A DNA stretch of 64,000 nucleotides from Lachnospiraceae bacterium (GCA_015056765.1 SVFQ01000011.1:27679-91678); one strand, 5' to 3'; positions 53,687-62,465 are shown, counted from the stretch's first letter. Made by a program: numbers and translations. The notes: a model not told the origin generated them from the letters alone.

Positions 53687-55078
53687 ATGGAATTAACAGA
53701 CATCAGAGAGTTATACCGTAACAAAGATGAGTATGATGGAAAAACAGTTACTGTAGGTGGATGGATTCGTAACCTTAGAGATTCCAAGACATTTGCTTTC
53801 TTAGTAGTAAATGATGGTACTTTCTTTGAGGCAATGCAGATTGTAGTTACCGATCAGGTTGAGAATTTCGAGGCAATTCGCAAATTAAACGTAGGTGCAG
53901 CCGTAGTAGCTACCGGTAAAATCGTGGCTACTCCAAATGCAAAACAGCCTTTTGAAATGCAGGCAGAATCTATCATGATTGAAGGTATGTCCACACCGGA
54001 TTACCCGATTCAGCCAAAACGCCATACTTTCGAATACTTACGTACCGTGACACATTTACGTCCACGTACCAATACATTTGAAGCAGTATTCCGTGTGCGT
54101 TCTTTGATCGCATATGCAATCCACACCTTCTTTATGGAAAGAGGCTTCGTATATGTACATACACCACTGATCACCAGCTCTGACTGTGAAGGTGCCGGTG
54201 AGATGTTCCAGGTAACCACACTGGATTTAGAGAACCTGCCTAAGACAGAAGATGGTAGTGTAGATTACTCCAAGGACTTCTTTGGTAAGCATACAAGCCT
54301 TACAGTATCCGGACAGTTGAATGTAGAGACTTATGCATTTGCATTTAAGAATGTATATACCTTTGGACCTACTTTCCGTGCAGAGAACTCCAACACTACA
54401 AGACATGCAGCAGAGTTCTGGATGATCGAGCCTGAGATGGCATTTGCAGACTTGACTGATGACATGGATCTGGCAGAAGCTATGCTGAAATATGTCATCC
54501 GTTATGTACTGGATAATGCACCGGAAGAGATGGCATTCTTTAATCAGTTTATTGATAAAGGATTGATTGAAAGATTAGAGCATGTAGCAAACTCCGAGTT
54601 TGGACGCATTACTTATACAGATGCTGTAAAAATCTTAGAGCAGCACAATGATGAGTTTGATTATAAAGTATCCTGGGGCTGCGACTTACAGACAGAGCAC
54701 GAGAGATTCCTGACCGAGAAGGAATTCAAGAAACCTGTCTTCGTAACTGACTATCCAAAGGAAATCAAGGCATTCTATATGAAGCTGAACGATGATGGCA
54801 AGACCGTGGCAGCAGCTGACTGCTTAGTACCTGGCATCGGCGAAATCATCGGTGGATCTCAGCGTGAAGACGACCTTGAAAAACTTGAGAAACGTATGGA
54901 TGAACTGGGCCTGAAGAAAGAAGATTATGAATTCTACTTAGACCTGCGTCGTTACGGCTCTGTTCGACATGCAGGATTTGGACTTGGTTTTGAAAGATGT
55001 GTCATGTACCTTACCGGTATGGGTAACATCCGTGACGTATTACCATTCCCAAGAACTGTAAATAACTGTGACTTGTAA
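53687..55078 (+). CDS. asnS: Asparaginyl-tRNA synthetase
   Basis: AsnRS charges tRNA-Asn. The 463-residue class II enzyme has the N-terminal OB fold ([25 protein letters not shown], about 21-45), motif 2 with [24 protein letters not shown], and motif 3 [35 protein letters not shown] rather than an Asp-specific sequence supports Asn. Length is normal. GAGGAG precedes the ATG. Confidence 0.95.
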   Translation: MELTDIRELYRNKDEYDGKTVTVGGWIRNLRDSKTFAFLVVNDGTFFEAMQIVVTDQVENFEAIRKLNVGAAVVATGKIVATPNAKQPFEMQAESIMIEGMSTPDYPIQPKRHTFEYLRTVTHLRPRTNTFEAVFRVRSLIAYAIHTFFMERGFVYVHTPLITSSDCEGAGEMFQVTTLDLENLPKTEDGSVDYSKDFFGKHTSLTVSGQLNVETYAFAFKNVYTFGPTFRAENSNTTRHAAEFWMIEPEMAFADLTDDMDLAEAMLKYVIRYVLDNAPEEMAFFNQFIDKGLIERLEHVANSEFGRITYTDAVKILEQHNDEFDYKVSWGCDLQTEHERFLTEKEFKKPVFVTDYPKEIKAFYMKLNDDGKTVAAADCLVPGIGEIIGGSQREDDLEKLEKRMDELGLKKEDYEFYLDLRRYGSVRHAGFGLGFERCVMYLTGMGNIRDVLPFPRTVNNCDL

Positions 55079-55089
55079 TTAGGAAAACT

Positions 55090-56325
55090 ATGGGATTATC
55101 AAAACGCGTTCAAAACTTCATATGCGTGACATTTGCGGCGTTCCTGCTCATGCATTCCGTGCTACTGGTAGAAGCTACCACTCAGTCGGAGTTGCAGGAG
55201 CGAATCAACCAGAATCAGAATCAGTTGAATCAAATTAGCGGGCAAATGGACGTATTGGAAAGTCAGCAGGAAATCTTAGACGAACAGATTTCTGATATGA
55301 ACGCGGAACTTGTGAACCTCTATACCTCTATCGATGTATTACAGGACGAAATTACTGCAAAAGAGCAGGAAATCATCGCCAAGGAGGGAGAAATCGAGGA
55401 AGCACAAGCAGCTTATGACGAAGCAAAGGCAGAGGAAGAAAAACAGTACAATGCCATGAAGCTTCGTATCAAATTCCTGTATGAAAGTGGTAATGACAGC
55501 TATTTGCAGCTTCTCCTGAGCAGCGAAAGCTTAGGAGCAGCGCTTGACCGCTCCGAGTATATCGAAGCGATTTATGCCTATGATCGAAAGATGCTGACGA
55601 ACTTCCAGACCATAAAGGCACAAGTAGCTGCGATGAAGGTGACTTTGGAAGAAGAGAAGACCACCTTGGAAGCAGACAAAGCTGTCATTGAGGAAGAAAA
55701 GAAAGAATTAGTGGGGCAGCAGGATTATTTGAATTCTGTACTGGCTCAAAAGAAAGCGGAAAGCGCCAACTACGAAGCTGAAATTGCCTCTGCCAGAGAG
55801 CAAGCGAAAGCCTTTAAGGCGCAAATCGCCGCAGATAATAAAGCGTTAGAGCAATTAAAAGAGGAAGAACGTAAAAGGCTGTTAGCCCAGCAGGGCGGCA
55901 CTACGAAGGTGGCAAGTAATCCGGCTTCTGCCGAAACCGTGGCAGCAGCGCAAGCAATCATAAGTTCTTCCGGCGGTAGCGCAGATGGCAAGAACATCGC
56001 AAGTTATGCGTGTCAGTTCATCGGCAACCCATATGTGCCGGGTGGAACCAGTCTGACCAATGGAGCGGATTGCTCCGGATTTATTTTCCGTGTCTATGCA
56101 GACCATGGATATAAAGTGCCACGTACTTCCTATGCCCTTCGTGATGTAGGAACAGCTGTGGACTTAGGTTCTGCACAGCCTGGAGATATCGTCTGCTACG
56201 AAGGCCATGTGGCCATGTATATCGGTGGTGGCAAAATCGTACATGCAAGTACTCAGAAGACCGGTATCAAAGTAAGTAACGTCAATTACAGACCGGTGCT
56301 GACAGTACGTCGAATTGTGGGATAA
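55090..56325 (+). CDS. NlpC/P60 peptidoglycan endopeptidase with coiled coil
   Basis: This 411-residue secreted hydrolase probably cuts D-gamma-Glu to diaminopimelate links in cell wall peptides. A signal peptide (residues 1-29, ending VEA) is followed by a long Glu/Gln/Lys coiled coil (about 35-270) of the CwlO/PcsB type. A linker follows, then the NlpC/P60 domain with catalytic Cys328 (GADCSGF), His373 (GHVAMYIG) and His385 (IVHAS). PcsB/CwlO-like enzymes are often controlled by FtsEX. It starts 12 nt after asnS with a weak site (AGGAAAA), and the transglutaminase-like gene follows. Confidence 0.9.
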   Translation: MGLSKRVQNFICVTFAAFLLMHSVLLVEATTQSELQERINQNQNQLNQISGQMDVLESQQEILDEQISDMNAELVNLYTSIDVLQDEITAKEQEIIAKEGEIEEAQAAYDEAKAEEEKQYNAMKLRIKFLYESGNDSYLQLLLSSESLGAALDRSEYIEAIYAYDRKMLTNFQTIKAQVAAMKVTLEEEKTTLEADKAVIEEEKKELVGQQDYLNSVLAQKKAESANYEAEIASAREQAKAFKAQIAADNKALEQLKEEERKRLLAQQGGTTKVASNPASAETVAAAQAIISSSGGSADGKNIASYACQFIGNPYVPGGTSLTNGADCSGFIFRVYADHGYKVPRTSYALRDVGTAVDLGSAQPGDIVCYEGHVAMYIGGGKIVHASTQKTGIKVSNVNYRPVLTVRRIVG

Positions 56326-56371
56326 AGCGGGAGCATATGAAGATATCTGAAGTAAGAGGAGGAATCCTAAG

Positions 56372-57223
56372 ATGAAAAAAGTACAAATGAAGAAAGTAAT
56401 ACTTGGACTTTTTGCCGTATGCTTTTGTGTGATGGTGTGCAAGATGCCGGTAAAGGCTTCTATGTATACCCTGTTAAATCCCGGGACTTTTGATTATGTG
56501 GCATACGCAGATCGTTATCCGGATTTAAAGGCAGTGTATGGTTATGATCCAAACTTGCTGTACTCTCATTATATTAATAATGGTATTTATGAGAATCGTA
56601 TCGGAACTCTTAGCAGATGGGCATTTTTAAATCCGGCTACCTTCAATGCAGATGCTTATAGAGAAGACTATCCGGAACTGGCAAGCAAATATGGAGCAAA
56701 TAACCTGGCACTCTTTCAGCATTATCAGACTACCGGTGTAAAGGAAGGTAGAAAGGTACATGCAGTGATTCCTGAGGCAGAGGCTATGATGGGCATCATG
56801 GATACTGCAAGGGAAATCACCAAGAACTGCACCACAGATCGTCAGAAAATCCAGGCAGTACATGACTGGATGTGTGTGAATCTGGATTTCAACTATGTGA
56901 ACTGGATGAACAACAGCGTACAGCCGTGGGCATACACCTACACCGGCGCTTGGAATACAAAGGAAGCTGTGGGACAAGGCTATGCAGAGATGTTTGATGC
57001 TTTTATGTGGTCATTGGGTATCCCGGATCGTGTCATCATCGGCCAAGGCTACTATGCTACCGGCTGGGGCCCTCACGCTTGGAACCAGGTAAAGGTAGAT
57101 GGCAAGTGGCTTTGCATGGATGTGTGCTGGGATGACCCATTTACTGTGAAACCGGGAGTAGTACAATCTTACCAGTACTTCCTGATCCCGACACAGCAGA
57201 TGCTGGTAAACCACAAAGGATAA
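56372..57223 (+). CDS. Secreted transglutaminase-fold protein with catalytic Cys replaced by Gly
   Basis: This 283-residue exported protein has a signal peptide (1-29, ending VKA) and two tandem repeats of about 47 residues (LLNPGTFDYVAYADRYPDL ... ENRIG and FLNPATFNADAYREDYPEL ... KEGRK; about 33-128). A transglutaminase-like domain follows. The family's GVCxGYA Cys motif reads AVGQGYA, so Gly201 (codon GGA) stands where the Cys should be. The His235 (GPHAWNQV) and Asp254 (CWDDP) partners are kept. It is therefore a probable pseudoenzyme that binds rather than cuts or links. It lies 46 nt after the NlpC/P60 gene, which suggests a cell-wall role. Confidence 0.82.
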   Translation: MKKVQMKKVILGLFAVCFCVMVCKMPVKASMYTLLNPGTFDYVAYADRYPDLKAVYGYDPNLLYSHYINNGIYENRIGTLSRWAFLNPATFNADAYREDYPELASKYGANNLALFQHYQTTGVKEGRKVHAVIPEAEAMMGIMDTAREITKNCTTDRQKIQAVHDWMCVNLDFNYVNWMNNSVQPWAYTYTGAWNTKEAVGQGYAEMFDAFMWSLGIPDRVIIGQGYYATGWGPHAWNQVKVDGKWLCMDVCWDDPFTVKPGVVQSYQYFLIPTQQMLVNHKG

Positions 57224-57251
57224 GTATAGAATTTAGTGTGAATAGAAATGG

Positions 57252-57282
57252 AAAGAACGGACCGTGTGTCCGTTCTTTTTTT
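57252..57282 (+). terminator. Rho-independent terminator after the transglutaminase-like gene
   Basis: GAAAGAACGGAC / GTCCGTTCTTT with a 5-nt loop and a T run. Confidence 0.9.
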
Positions 57283-57285
57283 ATG

Positions 57286-57327
57286 TTTTAAGTTCATTTT
57301 AGGTTCGCTTGTTAGGATAGCTATAAC
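57286..57327 (+). promoter_or_regulatory. Promoter with 11-bp tandem repeat (OmpR/PhoB-type box) of the VTC operon
   Basis: Two direct repeats, TTTTAAGTTCA (57286-57296) and TTTTAGGTTCG (57297-57307), lie head to tail with an 11-bp period. They cover the -35 position of a promoter whose -10 is TATAAC (57322-57327). No consensus -35 exists. This is the usual layout of a PhoB/OmpR-class activator site, and the operon encodes such a regulator. Confidence 0.6.
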
Positions 57328-57361
57328 AAAAAGAGGTGACTCTGAAACAAGGAGAACAACT

Positions 57362-58132
57362 ATGGCAAATGATAAATTTGAAAGAATAGAAAAGAAGTAT
57401 TTGGTAAGTGGAGAAAAGTATAAGCATCTTTGGGAGAGACTGCAGAACTACATGACAGTAGATGAGTATGGCCTTAGCACTATATGCAACATCTACTACG
57501 ATACAGAAACAGATGAATTGATACGCAGATCAATCGAGAAGCCTGCTTACAAAGAGAAATTAAGATTAAGAAGTTATGGTGTTCCAACGGAGGACACAAA
57601 GACTTTCGTAGAAATCAAAAAGAAATGGGCAGGGGTCGTCTACAAGAGAAGAGTGGAGATGCCTATGGCAGAATCCAGAGCATACTTAAATGAAGGGATG
57701 GAGCCTAGGAAGGATGGCCAGATTAAAAGAGAAATAGACTACTTTTTGGATTTCTATAAACCGGTACCGAAAATGTATATCGCATATGACCGTATCGCCA
57801 TGTATGGGAAAGAAGATCCTTCCCTTCGAATTACGTTAGATTTCAAAATCCGATATCGACTAGACGACCTGGATTTGACGAAAGGTGACCACGGCACTTT
57901 GGTACTAAATGAAGATGACGTACTGATGGAAATCAAAGTAGGAGGTGCCTATCCTTTGTGGCTGGTAGATATTTTAAGTGAATTAGAAATCTATCAAGTG
58001 TCCTTTTCTAAATATGGGACGGCATATAAAAAGGAACTGGCGAAGAAACTTGCCAAGAGGAGACAACAGGAACTGGAAAAGGTAGCCGTCACAACTGATG
58101 ACACTTGGAAAAGAATTCTGGTAGCGATTTAA
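57362..58132 (+). CDS. VTC-domain (polyphosphate polymerase-like) protein
   Basis: This 256-residue cytoplasmic protein has the VTC domain, a tunnel fold related to CYTH phosphatases that makes polyphosphate in yeast. Seen: FERIEKKYLV at the N-terminus, the basic strand KEKLRLRSYG, FVEIKKKWAGVVYKRR, LMEIKVGG near the end and SFSKYGTAYKK. These Glu, Lys and Arg residues would line the phosphate tunnel. AAGGAG is 7 nt before ATG 57362; the earlier frame starts in the terminator. It opens a five-gene unit. Polymerase activity in bacteria is not shown by the sequence; binding of a phosphate-rich ligand is also possible. Confidence 0.85.
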   Translation: MANDKFERIEKKYLVSGEKYKHLWERLQNYMTVDEYGLSTICNIYYDTETDELIRRSIEKPAYKEKLRLRSYGVPTEDTKTFVEIKKKWAGVVYKRRVEMPMAESRAYLNEGMEPRKDGQIKREIDYFLDFYKPVPKMYIAYDRIAMYGKEDPSLRITLDFKIRYRLDDLDLTKGDHGTLVLNEDDVLMEIKVGGAYPLWLVDILSELEIYQVSFSKYGTAYKKELAKKLAKRRQQELEKVAVTTDDTWKRILVAI

Positions 58133-58163
58133 AAGAACAATGAGATGATAAGGAGTTGAAAAG

Positions 58164-58841
58164 ATGTTAGAAAATATTTTAAGTACTACAACAGGAACTG
58201 TAAATTTAGAAACAGCACTGGCATGCACGGTGGTGTCGGTGCTATTAGGACTGGTTATCGCCGGAGTCTATATGGTGCAGGAAAAGCATTATTCCAAAAG
58301 CTTTATCCTGACGCTGGCCGTCTTGCCGGCATTGGTGCAAGTAGTCATCATGCTGGTAAATGGAAATCTGGGAACCGGTGTAGCGGTTATGGGAGCCTTT
58401 AGCTTGATTCGTTTCCGATCTGTGCCCGGTACAGCCAAGGAGATTGCAACCATCTTTTTTGCAATGGTAGTAGGTTTGGCTACCGGTACAGGATATATTG
58501 GCTACGCAGCAGCTATCACAGCAATCATTTGCCTGGTGATGTTTGTGCTGACAAAGTCTCATTTTGGAGAGATGGGTACCAGGGAAAAGGAACTGAAAAT
58601 CACTATCCCGGAAAGTCTGGATTACAATGGAGTTTTTGATGACGTATTTACTGAATACACGAAACGCGCAGAGCTTTTTATGGTGAAAACCACCAATATG
58701 GGCAGCATGTACGAACTGCAATATCACATTGAGCTGAAGAACCAAACGGATGAAAAGCAATTCATTGATGCTTTAAGATGTCGCAACGGGAATTTGACCA
58801 TCGTATGTGGCAGAAAAGCAAATCGTATGGAAGAATTGTAA
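58164..58841 (+). CDS. DUF4956 membrane protein
   Basis: This 225-residue protein has about four membrane segments in the first 140 residues and a soluble C-terminal domain (about 145-225; REKELKITIPESLDYNGVFDDVF, with an ACT-like feel). The stretch GNLGTGVAVMGAFSLIRFRSVPGTAKEIATIFFAMVVGLATGTGY is the DUF4956 hallmark (key residues GAFSLIRFRS at about 80-89). Function is unknown. It lies 31 nt after the VTC gene, a pairing I recall from other Firmicutes, which suggests that the VTC product works at the membrane with it. Confidence 0.85.
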   Translation: MLENILSTTTGTVNLETALACTVVSVLLGLVIAGVYMVQEKHYSKSFILTLAVLPALVQVVIMLVNGNLGTGVAVMGAFSLIRFRSVPGTAKEIATIFFAMVVGLATGTGYIGYAAAITAIICLVMFVLTKSHFGEMGTREKELKITIPESLDYNGVFDDVFTEYTKRAELFMVKTTNMGSMYELQYHIELKNQTDEKQFIDALRCRNGNLTIVCGRKANRMEEL

Positions 58842-58857
58842 AAGAAAGAGGAATACT

Positions 58858-60393
58858 ATGAAACGGAAAATGATAATAGGCTTATTGGCAGCGAGCATAA
58901 TCGTCATGGCAGGATGTGGGAATACAGACACTACTTCTCAAAGTGCGGATCAAGTGGTGACAGAGACAGTAGAATCACAGGTGGCTGAGGGAAATGTCGT
59001 AGAGGCCACAGAAGGAATTACAAGAATAACAGAAGGCGGAACCTATACCTTCACAGGAACAGTGGAGCAAGGGCAAATCATCGTAGATGCGCCGGAAGAA
59101 AATGTAACGCTGGTGCTGAATAATTTTGAAATTACCAATGCAGAGGATGCACCGATTGTGGTGCTAAATGCCAAGAATGTATATATCGAACTAGCAGATG
59201 GAAGTACAAATAGCATCACAGATGCCAGAGAAGCAAAAGAGAAATCCGAAGAGGAAACAGTCGATACAGAAACTGAGGATACAGAAGAAGATTATACAGC
59301 AGCCATCTACAGCAAAGATGATTTGGTAATCACCGGTACTGGCAGTCTTACAGTAAAGGCTGGATATAAAGACGGTATCACCAGCAAAGACGACCTGGAA
59401 CTGAAAAGCGGAACCATCACAGTGGAGGCAGTAGATGATGGTATTGTAGGAAAGGATTCTGTGGTAGTGACAGAGGCTTCCGTCACAGTAACAGCAGGTG
59501 ATGACGGTGTGAAATCTACCAATGATGAAGAGGAAGACAAAGGATACATCCAGATTGATGGAAATAGCGTAACCATCGATGCGCAGGATAAAGGAATCGA
59601 TGCGACAAAGACTGTCACAATCAATGGAGGAGAGATTGATATTAAAGCAGGAGATGAGGGTATCGAAGGCTTAGATGTAGTCATCAATGATGGTGATATC
59701 AACATTGATGCAGGAGATGATGGCATCAACATTTCAGATGGTTCTGGCTCGTCAGAAATGACATTTCCAGGTGGTGATATGCCGCAAATGGGAGAAGCAC
59801 CTGCAGAAGGTCAAACACCGCAAATGGGTGAAGCTCCTGCAGAAGGGCAGATGCAAGGTCGTGGTGGAAGAGGCCAGTTTAGACAGAATGCAGAATCGAA
59901 TGGGGAAGGTCAGATGGAAAGACCGGAAATGCAGGAGAATAGCAGTGAAAAGATGCGCGGCATGGGCGGCGGCATGATGGACCAGGCTATAGACGGAACC
60001 CTTACCATCAATGGCGGTAATCTGACTGTATATGCAGAGGGAGACGGCCTGGACTCTAATGGTAGCATTCTCATGAATGGTGGTACTGTACTGGTATACG
60101 GACCTACGAAAAGCGGTAATGGAGCCATAGATTACAATGGCACATTCGAGGTAAATGGTGGTATCCTAATGGTAACAAGTTGCGGAAACATGGAGCAGGG
60201 AATCTCCGACACTTCTAAGGCGATTATGGTAAAACAGAACTTTAACACAACTATCGCCGCGGGAAGTAAAATCGTTGTACAGAATGCATCTGGCGAAGAC
60301 GCGTATGAATTTGAGGTACAAAAGGACTGTACCTATATCGCAGTAGCAGCTACGGATATAAGTAGCGATGCCACAATCAGTGTGAAAGGGTAA
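58858..60393 (+). CDS. Cthe_2159-like beta-helix lipoprotein with Met-rich insert
   Basis: This 511-residue lipoprotein (lipobox MAGC, Cys20) resembles the Cthe_2159 carbohydrate-binding family, whose Clostridium thermocellum member binds cellulose and pectin-like polymers. It opens with ITEGGTYTFTGTVEQGQIIVDAP and VTLVLNNFEITN. It continues as repeated beta-helix turns of about 20-24 residues, each carrying an Asp-Gly-Ile/Val corner (KDGITSKDD, DDGIVGKDS, DDGVKS, DEGIEGLD, DDGINISD). Residues about 302-377 form a Met/Gly/Gln/Pro-rich insert with a 12-residue tandem duplication, then the helix resumes (TLTINGGNLTVYAEGDGLDSNG). It lies 16 nt after DUF4956 and 2 nt before the response regulator. 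Confidence 0.82.
   Translation: MKRKMIIGLLAASIIVMAGCGNTDTTSQSADQVVTETVESQVAEGNVVEATEGITRITEGGTYTFTGTVEQGQIIVDAPEENVTLVLNNFEITNAEDAPIVVLNAKNVYIELADGSTNSITDAREAKEKSEEETVDTETEDTEEDYTAAIYSKDDLVITGTGSLTVKAGYKDGITSKDDLELKSGTITVEAVDDGIVGKDSVVVTEASVTVTAGDDGVKSTNDEEEDKGYIQIDGNSVTIDAQDKGIDATKTVTINGGEIDIKAGDEGIEGLDVVINDGDINIDAGDDGINISDGSGSSEMTFPGGDMPQMGEAPAEGQTPQMGEAPAEGQMQGRGGRGQFRQNAESNGEGQMERPEMQENSSEKMRGMGGGMMDQAIDGTLTINGGNLTVYAEGDGLDSNGSILMNGGTVLVYGPTKSGNGAIDYNGTFEVNGGILMVTSCGNMEQGISDTSKAIMVKQNFNTTIAAGSKIVVQNASGEDAYEFEVQKDCTYIAVAATDISSDATISVKG
59779..59850 (+). repeat. 36-nt in-frame tandem duplication in the beta-helix lipoprotein gene
   Basis: Two 12-codon units (59779-59814, MPQMGEAPAEGQ; 59815-59850, TPQMGEAPAEGQ) are nearly identical at DNA level. 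They lie in the Met-rich insert and could vary in copy number between strains. Confidence 0.8.
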
Positions 60394-60395
60394 AC

Positions 60396-61061
60396 ATGAA
60401 ACTATTATTTGCAGAGGATGATAAAGACATCTCCAAAGCAGTGACGACGTTACTGGAGAGAAACAGTTATACGGTAGAACCTGTTTATAACGGCGTTGAT
60501 GCATTGGACTATGCTACGGATGGGGATTATGATGCAATTGTCATGGATATCATGATGCCGAGGATGGACGGTATCACGGCCCTGCAAAAAATGCGAGAGG
60601 CCGGCGTAACTACGCCGGTACTTTTGCTTACAGCCAAAACAGAAGTGGATGATCGAATAGAAGGCTTGGATGCAGGTGCAGATGATTATCTGACGAAGCC
60701 TTTTGACGGTGGCGAACTATTGGCTAGATTAAGAGCCATGCTGCGTAGGAAAGGGGAGTATCAGTCAGATCAGTTGACGTATAAAGATTTGATTCTAGAT
60801 CGTGGTAGTTATGTGCTAGCCTGTGGCAATAAGAATGTAAAACTATCAGGAAAAGCCTATCAGATGATGGAACTTCTGATGCGGTCTCCAAATCAGATAT
60901 TCTCGGTAAATCATATGATGGAGCATATCTGGGGCTGGGATGCGGAAGCAGAAATCAATGTAGTATGGGTGAATATTTCTTTCCTGCGAAAGAAATTAAC
61001 TGAAATTGGTTCATCTGTCGAGATACATGCTACCAGAGGCGCAGGGTATTCGCTGGAATAA
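60396..61061 (+). CDS. OmpR/PhoB-family response regulator
   Basis: This 221-residue regulator has a receiver domain (acidic pocket EDD at 7-9, phosphoacceptor Asp51 in IVMDIMMPRMDG, LLTAKTEVDDRIEGLDAGADDYLTKPF) and a winged-helix DNA-binding domain (about 125-221; LSGKAYQMMELLMRSPNQIFS, ending ATRGAGYSLE). It starts 2 nt after the beta-helix gene and precedes its kinase by 13 nt. The 11-bp tandem repeats at 57286-57307 are plausible targets, which would make the unit self-regulated. Confidence 0.93.
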   Translation: MKLLFAEDDKDISKAVTTLLERNSYTVEPVYNGVDALDYATDGDYDAIVMDIMMPRMDGITALQKMREAGVTTPVLLLTAKTEVDDRIEGLDAGADDYLTKPFDGGELLARLRAMLRRKGEYQSDQLTYKDLILDRGSYVLACGNKNVKLSGKAYQMMELLMRSPNQIFSVNHMMEHIWGWDAEAEINVVWVNISFLRKKLTEIGSSVEIHATRGAGYSLE

Positions 61062-61074
61062 AAAGGGGAACTAT

Positions 61075-62376
61075 ATGATACGTAAAGTACGTACAAAATT
61101 TATTTTAATCGCCATGACGGCTATTATTATATGTACGACGGTTATTGTGGCTACCATCAACCTGGTAAACTATTACAACGTGGACCATGACCTGACACAG
61201 ATCGTCACATCCATTGCGGATAATGGTGGCAGGATACCGTTTCCGGGTGATATTTCCAAACCGGAAAATAATACGCAAGGTGAAGCGCCGGCACCGCCGG
61301 AAGCAGGGTTCGACCAGAGTAGAATGAGTCATGTCCGGAATCCTTTCTTGGGTTTTCGTGATGAGATGGCATATGAGACCAGATTTTTTATCGCGAACCA
61401 GAGAGCAGATGGTCAGATACAAGTGGAACTTACCAGAATAGCTACGCTGTCAGAGGAAGATGCAGAAAACCTAGCAACTGAAATTCTGACAAAAGAGAAG
61501 ACCGTGGGCTACTATGATGACTATAAATACGCCATCAAAGACATGCCGGATGGCGGTCACATCCTGGTAGTCATGGATGTAGAAAGCCGTATGTCTGCGG
61601 TAAGAAAGCTGGCTGTGATTTCCATTGGCACGGCACTAAGTGGCATACTTGTGATGTTTGTTTTCATTGCTTTCTTTTCAAAGAAGGCCATCGCGCCGGT
61701 GATAGAAAGTAGTGAAAAGCAGAAGCAATTTATCACAGATGCCAGTCACGAACTAAAGACGCCACTGACAGTAATTGCTACTAACATGGATGTGCTTTCC
61801 ATGGACCTTGGCAAAAATGAATGGGTAGATGGAACCAAAAAGCAGGTGGCCAATCTAAGAAAGCTGGTCAATAATCTGGTATCGTTATCCAGACTGGAAG
61901 AGGAGAACGCACCGGTCATATCGGAACAGTTTGATTTATCGAAAGCAGTCCTGGAGGCTGCGGAGCCTTTTATTGGTATGGCGGAATTTGAAGGAAAAAC
62001 ATTTACGACTGACATAGAACCAGGTGTGCATATCAAAGGCGACGAAGCGGCTAGCCGACAGCTGGTGGGAATCTTTTGCGACAACGCAGTGAAATATGCA
62101 AAAGAAGAAGGCGAGATTCGCTTAGACTTGTATCACAAAGGGAAAAAAGTGAAGCTTGATTTTTCCAATGATTGTAGTGAAAAAGTAGAAGAAGAAACTT
62201 TGCGGCGTTTATTTGAGCGATTCTATAGGGCAGATGCTTCCAGAACGAAGGATGGCAAGAAGACGGGCTACGGCATCGGCCTTGCTATCGCGAAAGCTAT
62301 CGTAGAAAAACAAGGTGGTAAAGTGTCTGTGAAGCAGGATGAGAACCTAAAGATTCATTTTTGTGTAACATTCTAA
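61075..62376 (+). CDS. Sensor histidine kinase of the VTC-DUF4956 unit
   Basis: This 433-residue kinase has two membrane segments (about 11-32 and 181-201) around an extracellular sensor of about 145 residues. The sensor contains the Pro/Ala-rich TQGEAPAPPEAGF and an acidic second half. The cytoplasmic part has the H box with His225 (FITDASHELKTPLTVIA), N box CDNAVKYAKE and G box GYGIGLAIAKAIV. ATG 61075 has AAAAGGGGAA upstream; the longer frame runs through the regulator gene. It is the last gene of the operon. The signal is unknown; a cell-surface or envelope cue is plausible from the neighbours. Confidence 0.92.
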   Translation: MIRKVRTKFILIAMTAIIICTTVIVATINLVNYYNVDHDLTQIVTSIADNGGRIPFPGDISKPENNTQGEAPAPPEAGFDQSRMSHVRNPFLGFRDEMAYETRFFIANQRADGQIQVELTRIATLSEEDAENLATEILTKEKTVGYYDDYKYAIKDMPDGGHILVVMDVESRMSAVRKLAVISIGTALSGILVMFVFIAFFSKKAIAPVIESSEKQKQFITDASHELKTPLTVIATNMDVLSMDLGKNEWVDGTKKQVANLRKLVNNLVSLSRLEEENAPVISEQFDLSKAVLEAAEPFIGMAEFEGKTFTTDIEPGVHIKGDEAASRQLVGIFCDNAVKYAKEEGEIRLDLYHKGKKVKLDFSNDCSEKVEEETLRRLFERFYRADASRTKDGKKTGYGIGLAIAKAIVEKQGGKVSVKQDENLKIHFCVTF

Positions 62377-62383
62377 ATGCCCC

Positions 62384-62413
62384 TTTACAATGTGAGTAAA
62401 ACTCTCCTATAAT
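62384..62413 (+). promoter_or_regulatory. Promoter of guaA with flanking direct repeats
   Basis: TTTACA (62384-62389) and a perfect TATAAT (62408-62413) are 18 nt apart. Nearly identical 11-mers AATGTGAGTAA (62389-62399) and AATGTGAGTTA (62420-62430) flank the -10 box, 31 bp apart, and may be a regulator site. No purine riboswitch fits in the 89-nt gap. Confidence 0.6.
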
Positions 62414-62465
62414 TGACGTAATGTGAGTTATTGAAACTGTAAACAAAGCATCCATGAGGAGAATT

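Noticed and set aside
62377..62465. Guanine riboswitch upstream of guaA
   Set aside because: The gap is only 89 nt, and no purine-aptamer core or terminator hairpin is visible.
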